This document shows, one piece after another, positions 35,117-44,800 of a stretch of 64,000 nucleotides of DNA. How positions within the stretch are numbered: position 1 is the stretch's first letter; each line of letters starts with the position of its first letter. This DNA comes from Sphingomonas alpina (lineage in GTDB: Bacteria; Pseudomonadota; Alphaproteobacteria; Sphingomonadales; Sphingomonadaceae): assembly GCF_014490665.1 (NCBI RefSeq), contig NZ_CP061038.1:3348001-3412000 (forward strand), written 5' to 3'. The position numbers and the translations under genes are program-made. The notes below the pieces were generated by a model that was not told where the DNA came from, made no database searches, and was given only the letters and a program-made list of their open reading frames with translations.

Positions 35117-36664
35117 ATGGCCGACAGCGAAAACCCGGGAAGCGAGGTCGAACCAGCTCCGCTGAGCGGCGGGAAACTGCTGCTGGCGGGCATCGCGCTC
35201 GCGCTCGCCAATTTCGTCGTCGTACTCGACGTGACGATCGCCAATGTCTCGGTCCCGCATATCGCGGGCGGACTGGCGATTTCACCGACGCAAGGGACGT
35301 GGGTGATCACCTCCTATTCGGTGGCCGACGCGATCAGCGTGCCGCTGACCGGCTGGCTGGCTTCGCGCTTCGGCACGGTGCGCTGGTTCATCATGTCGCT
35401 GCTCGGCTTCGGCTTCTTCTCGATGATGTGCGGCTTGTCGAACAGTCTCAGCATGCTGGTTGTGTTCCGCATCCTGCAGGGTCTGTCGGGCGGCCCGCTG
35501 ATGCCGCTATCGCAGAGCCTGTTGCTGCGCATCTTCCCCAGGAAGATGGCCGGCGCCGCCATGGGACTATGGGCGATGACCACGGTGTGCGCACCGGTCG
35601 CCGGGCCGATCCTGGGCGGGTTGATCAGCGACAATTGGTCCTGGCCGTGGATTTTCTTCATCAACCTGCCGGTCGTCGCCTTGTGCATCTTCGTGGTCAC
35701 GCGGCTGATCACCCCGTTCGAGACCAAGAAAGCCAAGGTCGGCATCGACATTATCGGGCTGGTCCTGCTGGTGGTGTGGGTCGGTGCGTTCCAGCTGATG
35801 CTCGATACCGGGCGCGAACATGACTGGTTCTCCTCACCCTTCGTGGTCGCGATGGCGATCATCGCCGGGATCGGTTTTCCCGCCTTCGTGATCTGGGAAC
35901 TGGGCGAGAAGAACCCGATCGTCGACATCAAGGTGTTCCGGCATCGCGGCTTTACCGTCGGGACGATCGCGGTGGCACTTGGCTTTGGCGCATTCTTCGC
36001 CTCGGTTGTGCTGACACCGTTGTGGCTGCAATCGGTGGTCGGCTACACCGCGACCGAAGCCGGCTATGCGACTGCGTTCGTCGGCGTGTTCGCGGTGCTG
36101 ATGTCGCCGATCGCCGCACGACTGATTGGCAAGGTCGACCTCCGCATCACCGTCTGTGCCGGGATCACCTGGCTGGCGGTGATGTCGCTGCTGCGCGCAG
36201 GATGGAGCACCGATTCCGATTTCTGGACGCTATCGATGCCGCAATTGCTGCAGGGGATCGGCATGCCGTTCTTCTTCATCGGCCTGACCGCGCTGGCGCT
36301 GTCGGCGGTCAAGCCGAACGAGACCACGTCGGCCGCGGGTATCATGAGCTTCGTGCGCACGCTGTGCGGTGCGGTCGGCACAGCGATGGCGACCACTGCC
36401 TGGGACAGTGCGTCGCGAGTCAGCCGCTCCGACATGGTGCCTTCGCTTAACGGTGTCAGTGAGACCATGGCGACGATGGAGTCACGTGGCATGTCGACCG
36501 AACAGGCACGCGGCGCGGTCGACCGGCTGGTCGATGCACAGGCCTCGACGATCGGCGCGACGCATGTCTTCACTCTCGCCTTCGTGATCTTCGTGATCGC
36601 CGCAGCGGTTGTTTGGCTCGCCCCCAAGCCCAAGGCCGGCGTCGGAATGGGCGCGGCGCACTAG
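35117..36664 (+). CDS. emrB: EmrB/QacA-type (DHA2) multidrug MFS transporter
   Basis: A 515-residue drug:proton antiporter of the DHA2 group with about 14 membrane segments. Motif-like segments include VVLDVTIANVSVPHIAGGLA (motif D1-type), WVITSYSVADAISVPLTGWL and LQGLSGGPLMPLSQSLLLRI, which is characteristic of EmrB. It completes the TetR-controlled tripartite pump. Substrates are not predictable from sequence; hydrophobic toxicants are usual for the family. Confidence 0.93.
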   Translation: MADSENPGSEVEPAPLSGGKLLLAGIALALANFVVVLDVTIANVSVPHIAGGLAISPTQGTWVITSYSVADAISVPLTGWLASRFGTVRWFIMSLLGFGFFSMMCGLSNSLSMLVVFRILQGLSGGPLMPLSQSLLLRIFPRKMAGAAMGLWAMTTVCAPVAGPILGGLISDNWSWPWIFFINLPVVALCIFVVTRLITPFETKKAKVGIDIIGLVLLVVWVGAFQLMLDTGREHDWFSSPFVVAMAIIAGIGFPAFVIWELGEKNPIVDIKVFRHRGFTVGTIAVALGFGAFFASVVLTPLWLQSVVGYTATEAGYATAFVGVFAVLMSPIAARLIGKVDLRITVCAGITWLAVMSLLRAGWSTDSDFWTLSMPQLLQGIGMPFFFIGLTALALSAVKPNETTSAAGIMSFVRTLCGAVGTAMATTAWDSASRVSRSDMVPSLNGVSETMATMESRGMSTEQARGAVDRLVDAQASTIGATHVFTLAFVIFVIAAAVVWLAPKPKAGVGMGAAH

Positions 36665-36676
36665 GTCCCGCAGCCC

Positions 36677-36714
36677 GCTGTTCCCCGGCGACCAGCCCCC
36701 CGCCGGGGAACAGC
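36677..36714 (+). terminator. GC-rich hairpin after emrB
   Basis: GCTGTTCCCCGGCG (36677-36690) and CGCCGGGGAACAGC (36701-36714) form a perfect 14-bp stem with a 10-nt loop, 13 nt after the emrB stop. No T-tract follows, but the position suits a terminator. Its arms happen to begin and end with the same hexamer that builds the adjacent element. Confidence 0.6.
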
Positions 36715-36875
36715 CCCAGTCTCACGGCGATGATCGACCCGGGCTCGATCGCCTTTGCGAATGTCGGGAACGATTCAAACCCATGACGGTTCATGCCAGC
36801 CCGGTGCCGGGACAGGCCCATCCGCGGGCCGCCGCCGCTCTTTGACATGACTGGGAATATAGGGTGATCGCCAGA

Positions 36876-37051
36876 TGCTGTTCCGGCCCGAACAGCACCC
36901 GGTTGCATGCTGTTATGGTGCTGTTTTCATGCTGTTATTCAATAACAGCATTTTCGCCCACAAATCATTGAAAACACTTCGGTAAATTCAACCCAAAATC
37001 CAACTTAACAGCAACGAAAAAATTGCCGCTGATAAACAGCATAAAACAGCA
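36876..37051 (-). repeat. GCTGTT/AACAGC phased element, copy 1
   Basis: Read on the minus strand from 37050, nine hexamers occur: GCTGTT at offsets 0, 10, 38 and 101, AACAGC at 114, 125 and 136, GCTGTT at 154 and AACAGC at 168. Offsets 101-119 form a palindrome, with ATGCTGTTATT and AATAACAGCAT arms (36929-36951), and the last two hexamers form a second hairpin (TGCTGTTC and GAACAGCA arms, 36876-36897). All nine copies carry T before GCTGTT or A after AACAGC. The block is AT-rich for this genome and contains no ORF of note. Copy 2 is at 55985-56158. Confidence 0.8.
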
Positions 37052-37130
37052 TGCGGCGTGGTCCGCCGGCCGGCTGTTCCCGGCCCCGTTATCCCTCCGA
37101 CGGCTCCCCCAAACCAACGGAAACTGCGCT

Positions 37131-38423
37131 TCACGCCGCCGCGATCACGTCGACCGGTTTCATGCGCGGCACGAGAATGTGGATCAGCGCCAGCGCGATC
37201 AGATAGACGCTGCCGGCAACCGCGAAGATCAGCGTATAGCTGCCGGTGGTTTGCAGCACATAACCGACGAACTTCGCCATCAGCATGCCACCGATCGCGC
37301 CTGCCGTACCGCCGATACCGACCACCGACCCGACCGCCGCGCGCGGGAACATATCCGACGGCAGGGTGTAGAGATTGGCCGACCAGGCCTGGTGCGCGGC
37401 GGTGGCCAGACCGAGGATCGCGACCGCGGCCCAGAGATGGTCGACATATTGCGCGAAGAAGATCGGCGTCACCAGGAAAGCGCAGGCGAGCATGGTCAGC
37501 TTGCGCGCGCGATTGGCCGGCAAGCCGCGCTTCATCATCTTCGACGATGCCCAACCGCCGGCGACGCTGCCGAAATCGGAGATGAGGTAGATCACGACCA
37601 AAGGCGGGCCGAAGGTCAGCAAGTCGAGGCCATAGGCCTTGCCGAGGAAATCGGGCGTCCAGAACAGAAACAGCCACCAGATCGGATCGGTCATGAATTT
37701 GCCCAGCGCGAACGCCCAGGTCTGGCGATAGCGCAGCAGCTTGAACCAGCTGATGCGCCCGACCGGATCGACCGGGTCGCTCTCGATATAGGCGAGTTCG
37801 GCGGCGCCGACCTTGGTGCTCTCGCGCGGGCGACGATAGAGCGCGATCCACGCGATGAGCCAGACCAGGCTGGCGGCACCGGTGATGATGAACGCCATAC
37901 GCCAGCCATAAGCGATGGTGATGACCGGCACGAGCAACGGGGTCAGCACCGCGCCGATATTGGCGCCGGCGTTGAACACGCCGGTGGCAAAGGCGCGTTC
38001 CTTGGCCGGGAACCATTCGGACACCGCCTTGATCCCGGACGGGAAGTTACCGGATTCACCGATACCGAGGATGAAGCGCGCAATCGAAAATTGCGCCGCG
38101 GTGGAGACGAATCCGCACAAGGTATGGCCCGCCGTCCAGATCACGAACGCGATCGAATAACCGACCCGCGCACCCAGCCGGTCGACGATCCAACCAAAGC
38201 TGAGATAGCCGATCGCGTACGCCGTCTGGAACCAGAAGATCACATCGGCGAAGGTCGTTTCCGACCAGCCGAGGTCGCCAGAGATGGTCGATTTGAGCAC
38301 CCCGATCATCTGCCGGTCGACATAGTTGATCGCGGTCGCAGCGAACAACAGGGCGCAGATCAGCCAGCGATAGCGGCCCATCCGTTCGGCAGCACTGGCC
38401 ACCACGGTATCGCGTGTCGGCAT
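37131..38423 (-). CDS. MFS transporter of the anion:cation symporter family, hexuronate type (ExuT-like)
   Basis: A 430-residue inner-membrane importer with about 12 helices. LFAATAINYVDRQMIGVLKS and FILGIGESGNFPSGIKAVSE are the signatures of the ACS group that includes ExuT and other hexuronate or hexonate transporters. In this locus it should bring uronates or unsaturated uronate products into the cytoplasm for KduI/KduD/KdgK or ManD. Its ATG overlaps the stop of the frameshifted hydratase-like gene by one base, so it is the last gene of the minus-strand operon. Copy 1 of the phased element lies beyond its stop. Confidence 0.9.
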   Translation of the reverse strand: MPTRDTVVASAAERMGRYRWLICALLFAATAINYVDRQMIGVLKSTISGDLGWSETTFADVIFWFQTAYAIGYLSFGWIVDRLGARVGYSIAFVIWTAGHTLCGFVSTAAQFSIARFILGIGESGNFPSGIKAVSEWFPAKERAFATGVFNAGANIGAVLTPLLVPVITIAYGWRMAFIITGAASLVWLIAWIALYRRPRESTKVGAAELAYIESDPVDPVGRISWFKLLRYRQTWAFALGKFMTDPIWWLFLFWTPDFLGKAYGLDLLTFGPPLVVIYLISDFGSVAGGWASSKMMKRGLPANRARKLTMLACAFLVTPIFFAQYVDHLWAAVAILGLATAAHQAWSANLYTLPSDMFPRAAVGSVVGIGGTAGAIGGMLMAKFVGYVLQTTGSYTLIFAVAGSVYLIALALIHILVPRMKPVDVIAAA

Positions 38424-39273
38424 TAGCTCGCTCCCGGAGTGTTCGCGCGGTTCTGTGCGGCGATGATGCAGTCGATCGACAATGTCGTGCCGAAGCGGGC
38501 TTCGACCCGGTCACCTGCTTCGACCGGGTGTACGCCGGTGACGGCGCCGGTCGAAATCCATTGCCCCGGCTCGAGCGGCAGGCCGCGCCGTGCCGCCAGT
38601 GCGGCGATGAAACGCACCGCACCCCATGGCCCGTCTAGCATGGCCGCAGTGGTCGCGCGGCCAACTTCGACGCCGTTGATCGACAGCGCGACCGGGATCG
38701 AGTCGAGATCGGCGTCCCGCCAGCCGGGCAGTTCCTCACCGACCAGCAAGCCATTATTATTGCCGAAATCGGACACTGTCACTGCCGGCCCGAGATCGTT
38801 GATGGTCGGGAGCGGTGAGCTGGCGATCTCGATGCCGATCGCGACGCGATCGATCAGCGCGCGCGCCTCCTCCAGCGTCCAGTCGGTCTTGGCCGGGTCC
38901 GGCCGGGTCCCGATCCGCAGGATGAATTCCGCTTCCGCGGCGGCAAAGCCCCCCCGATCACGGACATGGCTACCGCGTTGCCATTGTCCGTAGCGATGCT
39001 GTCGGTGAAGATCGGCCCGGCAAGCCGCTCGGCCCCGAGCCGGTCGGACGCCGGCGGATGAATCCGCCCGACCTTCCACCCGCCGACGGTGCCGCCGCGC
39101 AGGCCGATCGCCAGCCGCTGGATCTCATAGGCATCCTCGAGCGATTGCGGCAGCGCTCCGGGATAGTCGTCGAGCGGTTGCGCGTCGCGGCGCGCGGCGA
39201 CGAAACGGGCAGCGGTCGATTGCGGCCCGTCGTGAAGCGTCGCCGTGTCGCCTGGTAAAGTGTCGCGAGTCAT
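38423..39273 (-). pseudogene. Frameshifted 2-keto-4-pentenoate hydratase-like gene (FAH superfamily)
   Basis: Two overlapping frames together make one protein. The first (start 39273) runs MTRDTLPGDTATLHDG to NAVAMSVIGG; the second continues GFAAAEAEFILRIG to the stop at 38423 and contains IGIEIASSPLPTINDLGP and the metal-site ExE pattern expected of the family. The break falls in a run of seven C (38949-38955, seven G on the coding strand); one more G would restore a single frame of about 283 residues. This is either a true inactivating or phase-variable frameshift or a sequencing error. The enzyme family hydrates 2-oxo-alkenoates, so a role on a dehydrated uronate derivative is conceivable. 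Coupled to both neighbours. Confidence 0.82.
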
Positions 39274-39398
39274 GCCGCCCTTCCATGATATAGGCTGTCG
39301 CCGGGGTCGAATTGCCGCCCGGGAAATGTGAAATCATAGGTCGACCTGGCGACCGACGGCGCGGCCTGGGCCAATGTGCGGACGGAAAGCGCAGTCAT
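39270..39398 (-). CDS. Candidate 42-residue bridging ORF in the lyase operon
   Basis: The ORF starts with an ATG overlapping the stop of the upstream lyase gene (ATGA at 39398-39395) and its own TGA overlaps the ATG of the hydratase-like gene (39273). It thus fills the gap exactly, reading MTALSVRTLAQAAPSV through YDFTFPGRQFDPGDSLYHGR to the end. Overlapping start and stop signals at both ends favour translation at least as a coupler. I recognise no family. It could also be a chance frame. Confidence 0.42.
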   Translation of the reverse strand: MTALSVRTLAQAAPSVARSTYDFTFPGRQFDPGDSLYHGRAA

Positions 39399-40624
39399 GC
39401 AATCGGCCAAAGCAAAGGCTGACGGATCGGAAAGTTGCGCACGACCTCGGCCACGACCGGATCCGCATCGAGCGAGAGCCACAGCGTCAGCCAGTCGGCA
39501 CGGCCCAGCGCCTCGCCACCGAACAACAGGCTCGGCTGGCGCACCGGCAGATCGTCGAAATATTCGACATCCTTCGCATAGGGCCAGGCCCCCTTTTCGT
39601 GGATGAACGGTGCCATGAAGGCGATCGCCTTGCCGATCCCGCGTCCATCGGCCGTGGTGAAGCGCCACAGGTCATTGTCACGCGAGAGCAAACGGCAGGC
39701 ACCGGCCAGCACATCGAGATTGAACAGCGAGTAGCTGTACGGCTTGGTCCGGGCGAGCTCGAGCGGCTGGCTTCCATCGGGCGCGATCTGGTGCGGGATA
39801 ATCGTCTCGGTCAGTCGCGTACGAGCGGCATCGAGCACCGTCGCGTCGCCGACCAGCGAGGCAAAGGCAGCGGCTTGCAGCAGCCAGCAACTACCGTGAT
39901 TGTTGGCCTGATCGCGCTCCTCGCGCCCCGCTGGCGATGTAGTCAGCCAGGTCAGATAGTCCCGAAACCAGCCCTCGACGCCCCTACGAACCGCTGCATA
40001 GCCCGGGGCGTGGGCTCGACCGAGCAATTCGACGGCGCGGGCGACCTCGACGATCTGGAGCGTATCGATAATGCCGATAGCGCGGCCGGTATTGACGCCG
40101 ATGATCGCCTGGGCATGCGCCAGATCGGGTGCCATGCGTGTCGCCGGATCGACGAACCAGGCCTTGAGATGCGCTACCGCGTGATGCGCGTAGCGGGCAT
40201 CTTTCGACAGCAACCAGGCTGCGGTCAGCGCGGGCATCTCGACTCCGAAGCGGATCAGTGCGTCACGATGCCCGTCGAACTTCGCCGGATTGGAAAAGCC
40301 GTCGCGGCGGATGTACGGACCAGATGGGCTGGCGGGATCAGGCCACCAATAATCCCCTTCCGAATAATAATCGTGACGGGTCCCCGGGCTGCGCGGTGCC
40401 GGAATGGCGGCGATCGTGCGCGGCGCGTGCGCTAGGAAGGCCGATCCAGCGCGCAGCACGCGAGCACGTTCGATAGCCGCCAGGTCGAACGGCGCGGGCG
40501 CGGCAATCGCCCTGCCCGCCAATATAAGACAGGCAGTACCGACGAGTAATTCGCGCCGCGCCATCATGCCGCAGCTCCCCGATGGCGCACGAGCGGCCGG
40601 GCGGGAAAGGCGATGCTTTCTCAT
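39395..40624 (-). CDS. Alginate-lyase-superfamily protein (PF05426-like), paralogue 1
   Basis: A 409-residue (alpha/alpha)-toroid polysaccharide lyase-like protein. Landmarks are HDYYSEGDYWWPDPASPSGP (about 100-120), LKAWFVDPATRMAPDLAHAQ, and the probable active-site segment DQANNHGSCWLLQAAAFASL (Asn-Asn-His). The export signal appears as MARRELLVGTACLILAGRAI if translation starts near 40567; the ATG at 40624 overlaps the stop of the upstream paralogue (TGATG), so both starts are plausible. The family includes alginate (PL5) and glucuronan-type (PL38) lyases. In a kduI/kduD/kdgK locus a uronan substrate is expected. Confidence 0.85.
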   Translation of the reverse strand: MRKHRLSRPAARAPSGSCGMMARRELLVGTACLILAGRAIAAPAPFDLAAIERARVLRAGSAFLAHAPRTIAAIPAPRSPGTRHDYYSEGDYWWPDPASPSGPYIRRDGFSNPAKFDGHRDALIRFGVEMPALTAAWLLSKDARYAHHAVAHLKAWFVDPATRMAPDLAHAQAIIGVNTGRAIGIIDTLQIVEVARAVELLGRAHAPGYAAVRRGVEGWFRDYLTWLTTSPAGREERDQANNHGSCWLLQAAAFASLVGDATVLDAARTRLTETIIPHQIAPDGSQPLELARTKPYSYSLFNLDVLAGACRLLSRDNDLWRFTTADGRGIGKAIAFMAPFIHEKGAWPYAKDVEYFDDLPVRQPSLLFGGEALGRADWLTLWLSLDADPVVAEVVRNFPIRQPLLWPIA

Positions 40625-41886
40625 CAGCGCGCATCGATGTGGTAGAACAGGGCGAGCATGCCCTCCCTTGACTGCGGATAGCGTCCTGCCCCCCAGGCCC
40701 AGTCGGCGCGGGTCAACAGCGCGTCGAGTTCATTCGCCGGCCACTTCATTTCCGTATAGCGCCAGCTCGCCGGTTGGCCGCGATAGGCACTGAGGAAATC
40801 GGTCGCCTTGCGCAGCCCCCGCCCCTTGTCGTCGGCATAGCTCCACAGATCGAGATCGAGACAACCGGCGATTTCCGCCACGTCATAGGCCGGTTCGAGC
40901 GCGTAGATCGAATAATGGAAGCTGCGCGTGCGGGTCAATTCGGCCGGGAGCGCCCCCGAGGGATCGAACTGCACCGCGATGCGGCGTTGGGGGAATTCCA
41001 CCACGGTCTTGCGCGCGATGTCCGGGCGGCGTGCGAACAGTGCATAGTGGGTGAGTTGCGCGTCGAACCACATGCCGTGATTGTTCTTCGCCGCCTGTTC
41101 CTCACGCCCAATCGGGCTGGTCAGCATCCAGTCGACATAGCGGCCAAACCAGGTCTCCAGCGCCTTGGCCTCCGCCGCGTTCAGCGCGCCCGACGGGCCG
41201 ATCAGCCCGATCGCGTCGATCACTGGCTGGAACGCGTTGGTATCGAGCACGCCCTCGGCCCGGCCATTCTCGCGGCCCGGCACGGCCTGGGCGAATTTGG
41301 CATTGGGATTCATCGCCGTGGCGGGATCGAGGAACCAGGTGCGGATCACCTGCGCGGCCTTCTCGGCATATCTGGGGTCGCCGCTGTAATAATAAGCGAG
41401 CGACAGCATCTCGGCGTCGCTGCTCATCCGGCCGATCGCGGTGCGGTCATAGGATCTTGTTTCGCGCTTCGGATTCACCTCGCCGTCACGGCGTACATAG
41501 GGACCCGAGGGATTGGCCGGATCGGGCCACCAATAGGGCGCGATGCTGAGATAATCATGCCGGTCGCCGGACAAGGGTATGGTGGTCTTGTCCATCACCG
41601 ATCCGGGCTTGCGCTTGAGCGCGGCATTGGCGCGTTCGATCAGCGCGGCATAGGCCTTCGCCACCACGGGATCGCTGTCGCGCGCCGCCGTGATTGCCTC
41701 AAGCTGATCGGGCTTGAGATAGAAAGTGCGCCGCCCACCAAACGCCGCAGCATATCCCTCTTCCCCACGACACGCCGACGGTTGGACAGGTGCGCGCAAG
41801 GAAAAATCCGCCGCTGCCGAAGGAACTCCGGCAGCGGCGAAAACGGCAAGAGCGGGGAGAAGGGTCGCTTTGCCGATCCGGATCAC
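40624..41886 (-). CDS. Alginate-lyase-superfamily protein (PF05426-like), paralogue 2
   Basis: A 420-residue secreted paralogue of the neighbouring gene. Signal peptide (about 1-26, ...GVPSAAADF), then HDYLSIAPYWWPDPANPSGP, the WFLDPATAMNPNAKFAQAVP segment and QAAKNNHGMWFDAQLTHYAL with the Asn-His pair expected at the active site. Its start overlaps the stop of the TonB receptor (ATGA). Two adjacent, clearly divergent paralogues suggest endo and exo division of labour or different uronan substrates, which is inference. Exact PL family cannot be settled by eye. Confidence 0.87.
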   Translation of the reverse strand: MIRIGKATLLPALAVFAAAGVPSAAADFSLRAPVQPSACRGEEGYAAAFGGRRTFYLKPDQLEAITAARDSDPVVAKAYAALIERANAALKRKPGSVMDKTTIPLSGDRHDYLSIAPYWWPDPANPSGPYVRRDGEVNPKRETRSYDRTAIGRMSSDAEMLSLAYYYSGDPRYAEKAAQVIRTWFLDPATAMNPNAKFAQAVPGRENGRAEGVLDTNAFQPVIDAIGLIGPSGALNAAEAKALETWFGRYVDWMLTSPIGREEQAAKNNHGMWFDAQLTHYALFARRPDIARKTVVEFPQRRIAVQFDPSGALPAELTRTRSFHYSIYALEPAYDVAEIAGCLDLDLWSYADDKGRGLRKATDFLSAYRGQPASWRYTEMKWPANELDALLTRADWAWGAGRYPQSREGMLALFYHIDAR

Positions 41887-44800
41887 AAGCGCACCCGGAA
41901 CCCGAGAAAATATTGCGGCCCGCTGTTGCTGACCTCGGCGATGCTGTCATAGCCGCCTTTGTAGAACACATCCTTGGTGCCGGTGATGTTGAGCGCCTGC
42001 GCTTTCAACTGGACGTTCTTGGTCAGATTATATTGCGCCGAGAGATTGATGTAGTCCGCCCCGCGCACCTCGCGATTGGTGCCGCCATTGGGTTTGTAAT
42101 AGGACGAACGGTAGCGGTACGACGCGCGTAGCGACGCTCCCCATTTCTCGAAATAGACCGAACCGCTGGCGGTGAATTTCGACAGGCCGATCAGGTTCGA
42201 CGGCTCGAGCTGATTGGCGAGCGTCGAGGTGTCGGGGAACTCAAAATCGGCAAAGGCACGGTTGGCCGAAGCCGTGACGCCGAAGCCGTCGAGCGGTGAC
42301 GGCAACCAGGTGAAGGCATGGTTTGCGGTTACCTCGACGCCATAGAGGTGGCGAGTTTCGGAGTCGTTGGCGGGAGCGACCGGGTTGATGATCAGGTTCC
42401 GGGTCTCACGCGGGCCGAGGCCAGCCGGGGTTTGTGTTTGCGTTGTCACTGTGATCGGCGTCGGGATGGGCGTCGATGCGCCGATCACCGCACCAGTCAC
42501 CCATTTATAATAGCCGGCGACCGCCAGCAACGTATCCTTCGACGCATAGAGCTCAAGCGAGGCATCCGCATTCCATGCCCGAAGCGGCTTCAAGTTCGGG
42601 TTGCCGGTGGTGGCGTTGAGGACGATATTATCGGCACCGGGAACTGAGCTTGTTTGCGGCGTGATGCTGATACCCGCACCGAAGCTTTCGATTCCCGAAC
42701 GGGCGAGCGCACGATAGCCGGCAAGCCTCAGCTTCAACTTATCGGTCAGGTCGAAAGCGATGTTGGCGCTGGGCAGCAGATATTGATAGCGCCCCTTCGC
42801 CGTGTTGGAGGACACTGCGCCGAGCGGATCGGGCGCCACGGTATAATTGTCGGCGTTGGGATCGATCGTGATCAAATATGGCTGGCGATAACCGATCGAG
42901 GTGATGTCGGTGCGGACGTAACGAAGGCCGATATTGCCGCTGAACGGAATACTGCCTGAATCCGAGCGAAAGTTCGCCATCGCGTAGGCGGCATAGATCC
43001 GCTCCCGCACATTGATGTCGCTCGGGTCGCGGCCATCGGCCGGATAGGGCAGTGCATCGTCGCTGCCAGTGAAGGTCCGGAACAGGCAATCATTGTCGAA
43101 CGTCGCCCAGTTGGTCAGGTTGGTGCCTTGTCCGGACATATAGGACGTGGTGGTGAAAGGGACGCGGCAATTGGCATTGGCTGCCGCGATCAACTGCGCC
43201 GGCGTCTGTGTGCCGATCTGTGCAATTGTGTTGAGATCCGTGTTGCGCGCATTGTCGTTGGTCCGGTCGTGATTCGAAACGCGCCCGCCTACTTTTATCG
43301 AGGTGAGAAAACCGTCGAACTCGCGCGCGACATCGAAGCGCCCCGCCCATATCTCATCCTTGCGATCAGTGACGAAGCGATTGCGCGCATAAACAGCGGT
43401 CGCCGCATCGGCGAGGAAATTGGCCGGGTTGGTCACATCGAAATTGTCGAACACGACATCTGGCACGACATTGTCGCCGACATAGGTCAGCGTATAGCCG
43501 ACACGACGTGTCGAACGCATACGCGTCGCCTTCTGCGTCTCTGTGCGATGCGAGCGCGAATAGGATCCATCGGCGCTGATCGTCCAGCGATCGGGCGTCC
43601 AGATAAAGCTCAAACCGCCGCCAAGATACTCTTCGTTGCGCTGGCGCTTCTCGAGCTGGTTCTCGATATTGGAGTTTCCGCGATAGCTGATCAGCGCGCC
43701 GTTCGAATAGCCGTTGCTACCGTTGCCGATGAGCAGCGGCTGGATCCCGCGAAGCCCCTCGGCGATCGACAGGACGTTACGATCCTCCAGGCTGTTGCGC
43801 TTTGAATATTGGCCGTCGAAGGAGATTTCGAGATCCGGTGACGGACGCCATTGCAGCGCACCGATGATCGCGTCGCGAACCTCAGCGGTCTTTTGCGTGC
43901 GGAAGCTGCGCGAGGAATTGGCGTAATAGGTTTGCCCGCGAGTTTCCCCGACGGGGATCACCGGAGCCCCGGTAGACGGCGCCGCCGTGCGCGAACCGGT
44001 CGCCTGAGCGCAATTAACGCCACTACCTGCCGTAATGAGCGCGCTGGCAGAGCCGGTGACAAGTGCGGCATTGTTCGCACTCGTGTTGCACAGCTGGAAG
44101 GCCGAATTGGCGTTGTAGTAATCCTCCGGCGCGGTGGTGTCCTGGCGCTGGTAACCGATGCTGATGCCGATATCGCCAATGCCGGTCTTGAACACGTCGT
44201 TATAGGAAATATTCGCGCGATAGCCGATGCCGTCATGCTGATAGACGTCATTGTCCTTGGGCTGATAATCGGCACGGAACTCGGCTTGGATGCGACGCTT
44301 GCCATAATCGAGCGGCTTCAGGCTGCGCAGTTCGATCACACCGCCGACGCCGCCCTCCAGGAAGTCGGCCTGCTGCGTCTTGTACACCAGCACGCCATTG
44401 ACCAGTTCCGACGGGAATTGCTGGAACGCGACCGAGCGGTCGGGGCCGGCAGTCGACACCTCGCGGCCGTTGAACGTCGAGAAGCTGAGCGTCGGCCCGA
44501 GCCCGCGCACCGACAATTCATTGGCATTGCCCTTGAAACGATCAGCGGTAACGCCGGTGATCCGTTCGAGCGTGTCGCCGACCGAATTGTCCGGGGTCGC
44601 ACCGATCTCGTCGCTGACCAGCCCGTCGACGATCACCGAAGAATCCCGCTTCAGGCTGATCGAGGACCGCTGGGTGGCGCGTGCACCAGTGACGATGATG
44701 TCGTCATTGGTGCCTTCCTCTGCAGCGATATCGGCGGTGTCGGCCGGCGGGATAGTCTGGTCCTGGGTTGGCTCGGCGGCAGGTTCACCAGCGGCAAGAA

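Larger units (their letters stand above)
36665..37130. other. Non-coding convergent region between emrB and the hexuronate transporter
   Basis: About 466 nt with no supported gene. It holds a GC-rich hairpin just after emrB (36677-36714) and then a conspicuously AT-rich block containing copy 1 of the GCTGTT element (36876-37051). A further lone GCTGTT lies at 37073-37078. Confidence 0.7.

Noticed and set aside
36876..37051. CRISPR-like array made of GCTGTT repeats
   Set aside because: The repeated unit is only 6-8 bp, occurs in both orientations, spacers range from a few to about 57 nt, and no cas gene is present.
38423..39079. Separate short gene for the downstream half of the hydratase-like pseudogene
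   Set aside because: Its first about 45 residues are out-of-frame sequence of the upstream half; the homology-bearing part begins exactly at the seven-base run.
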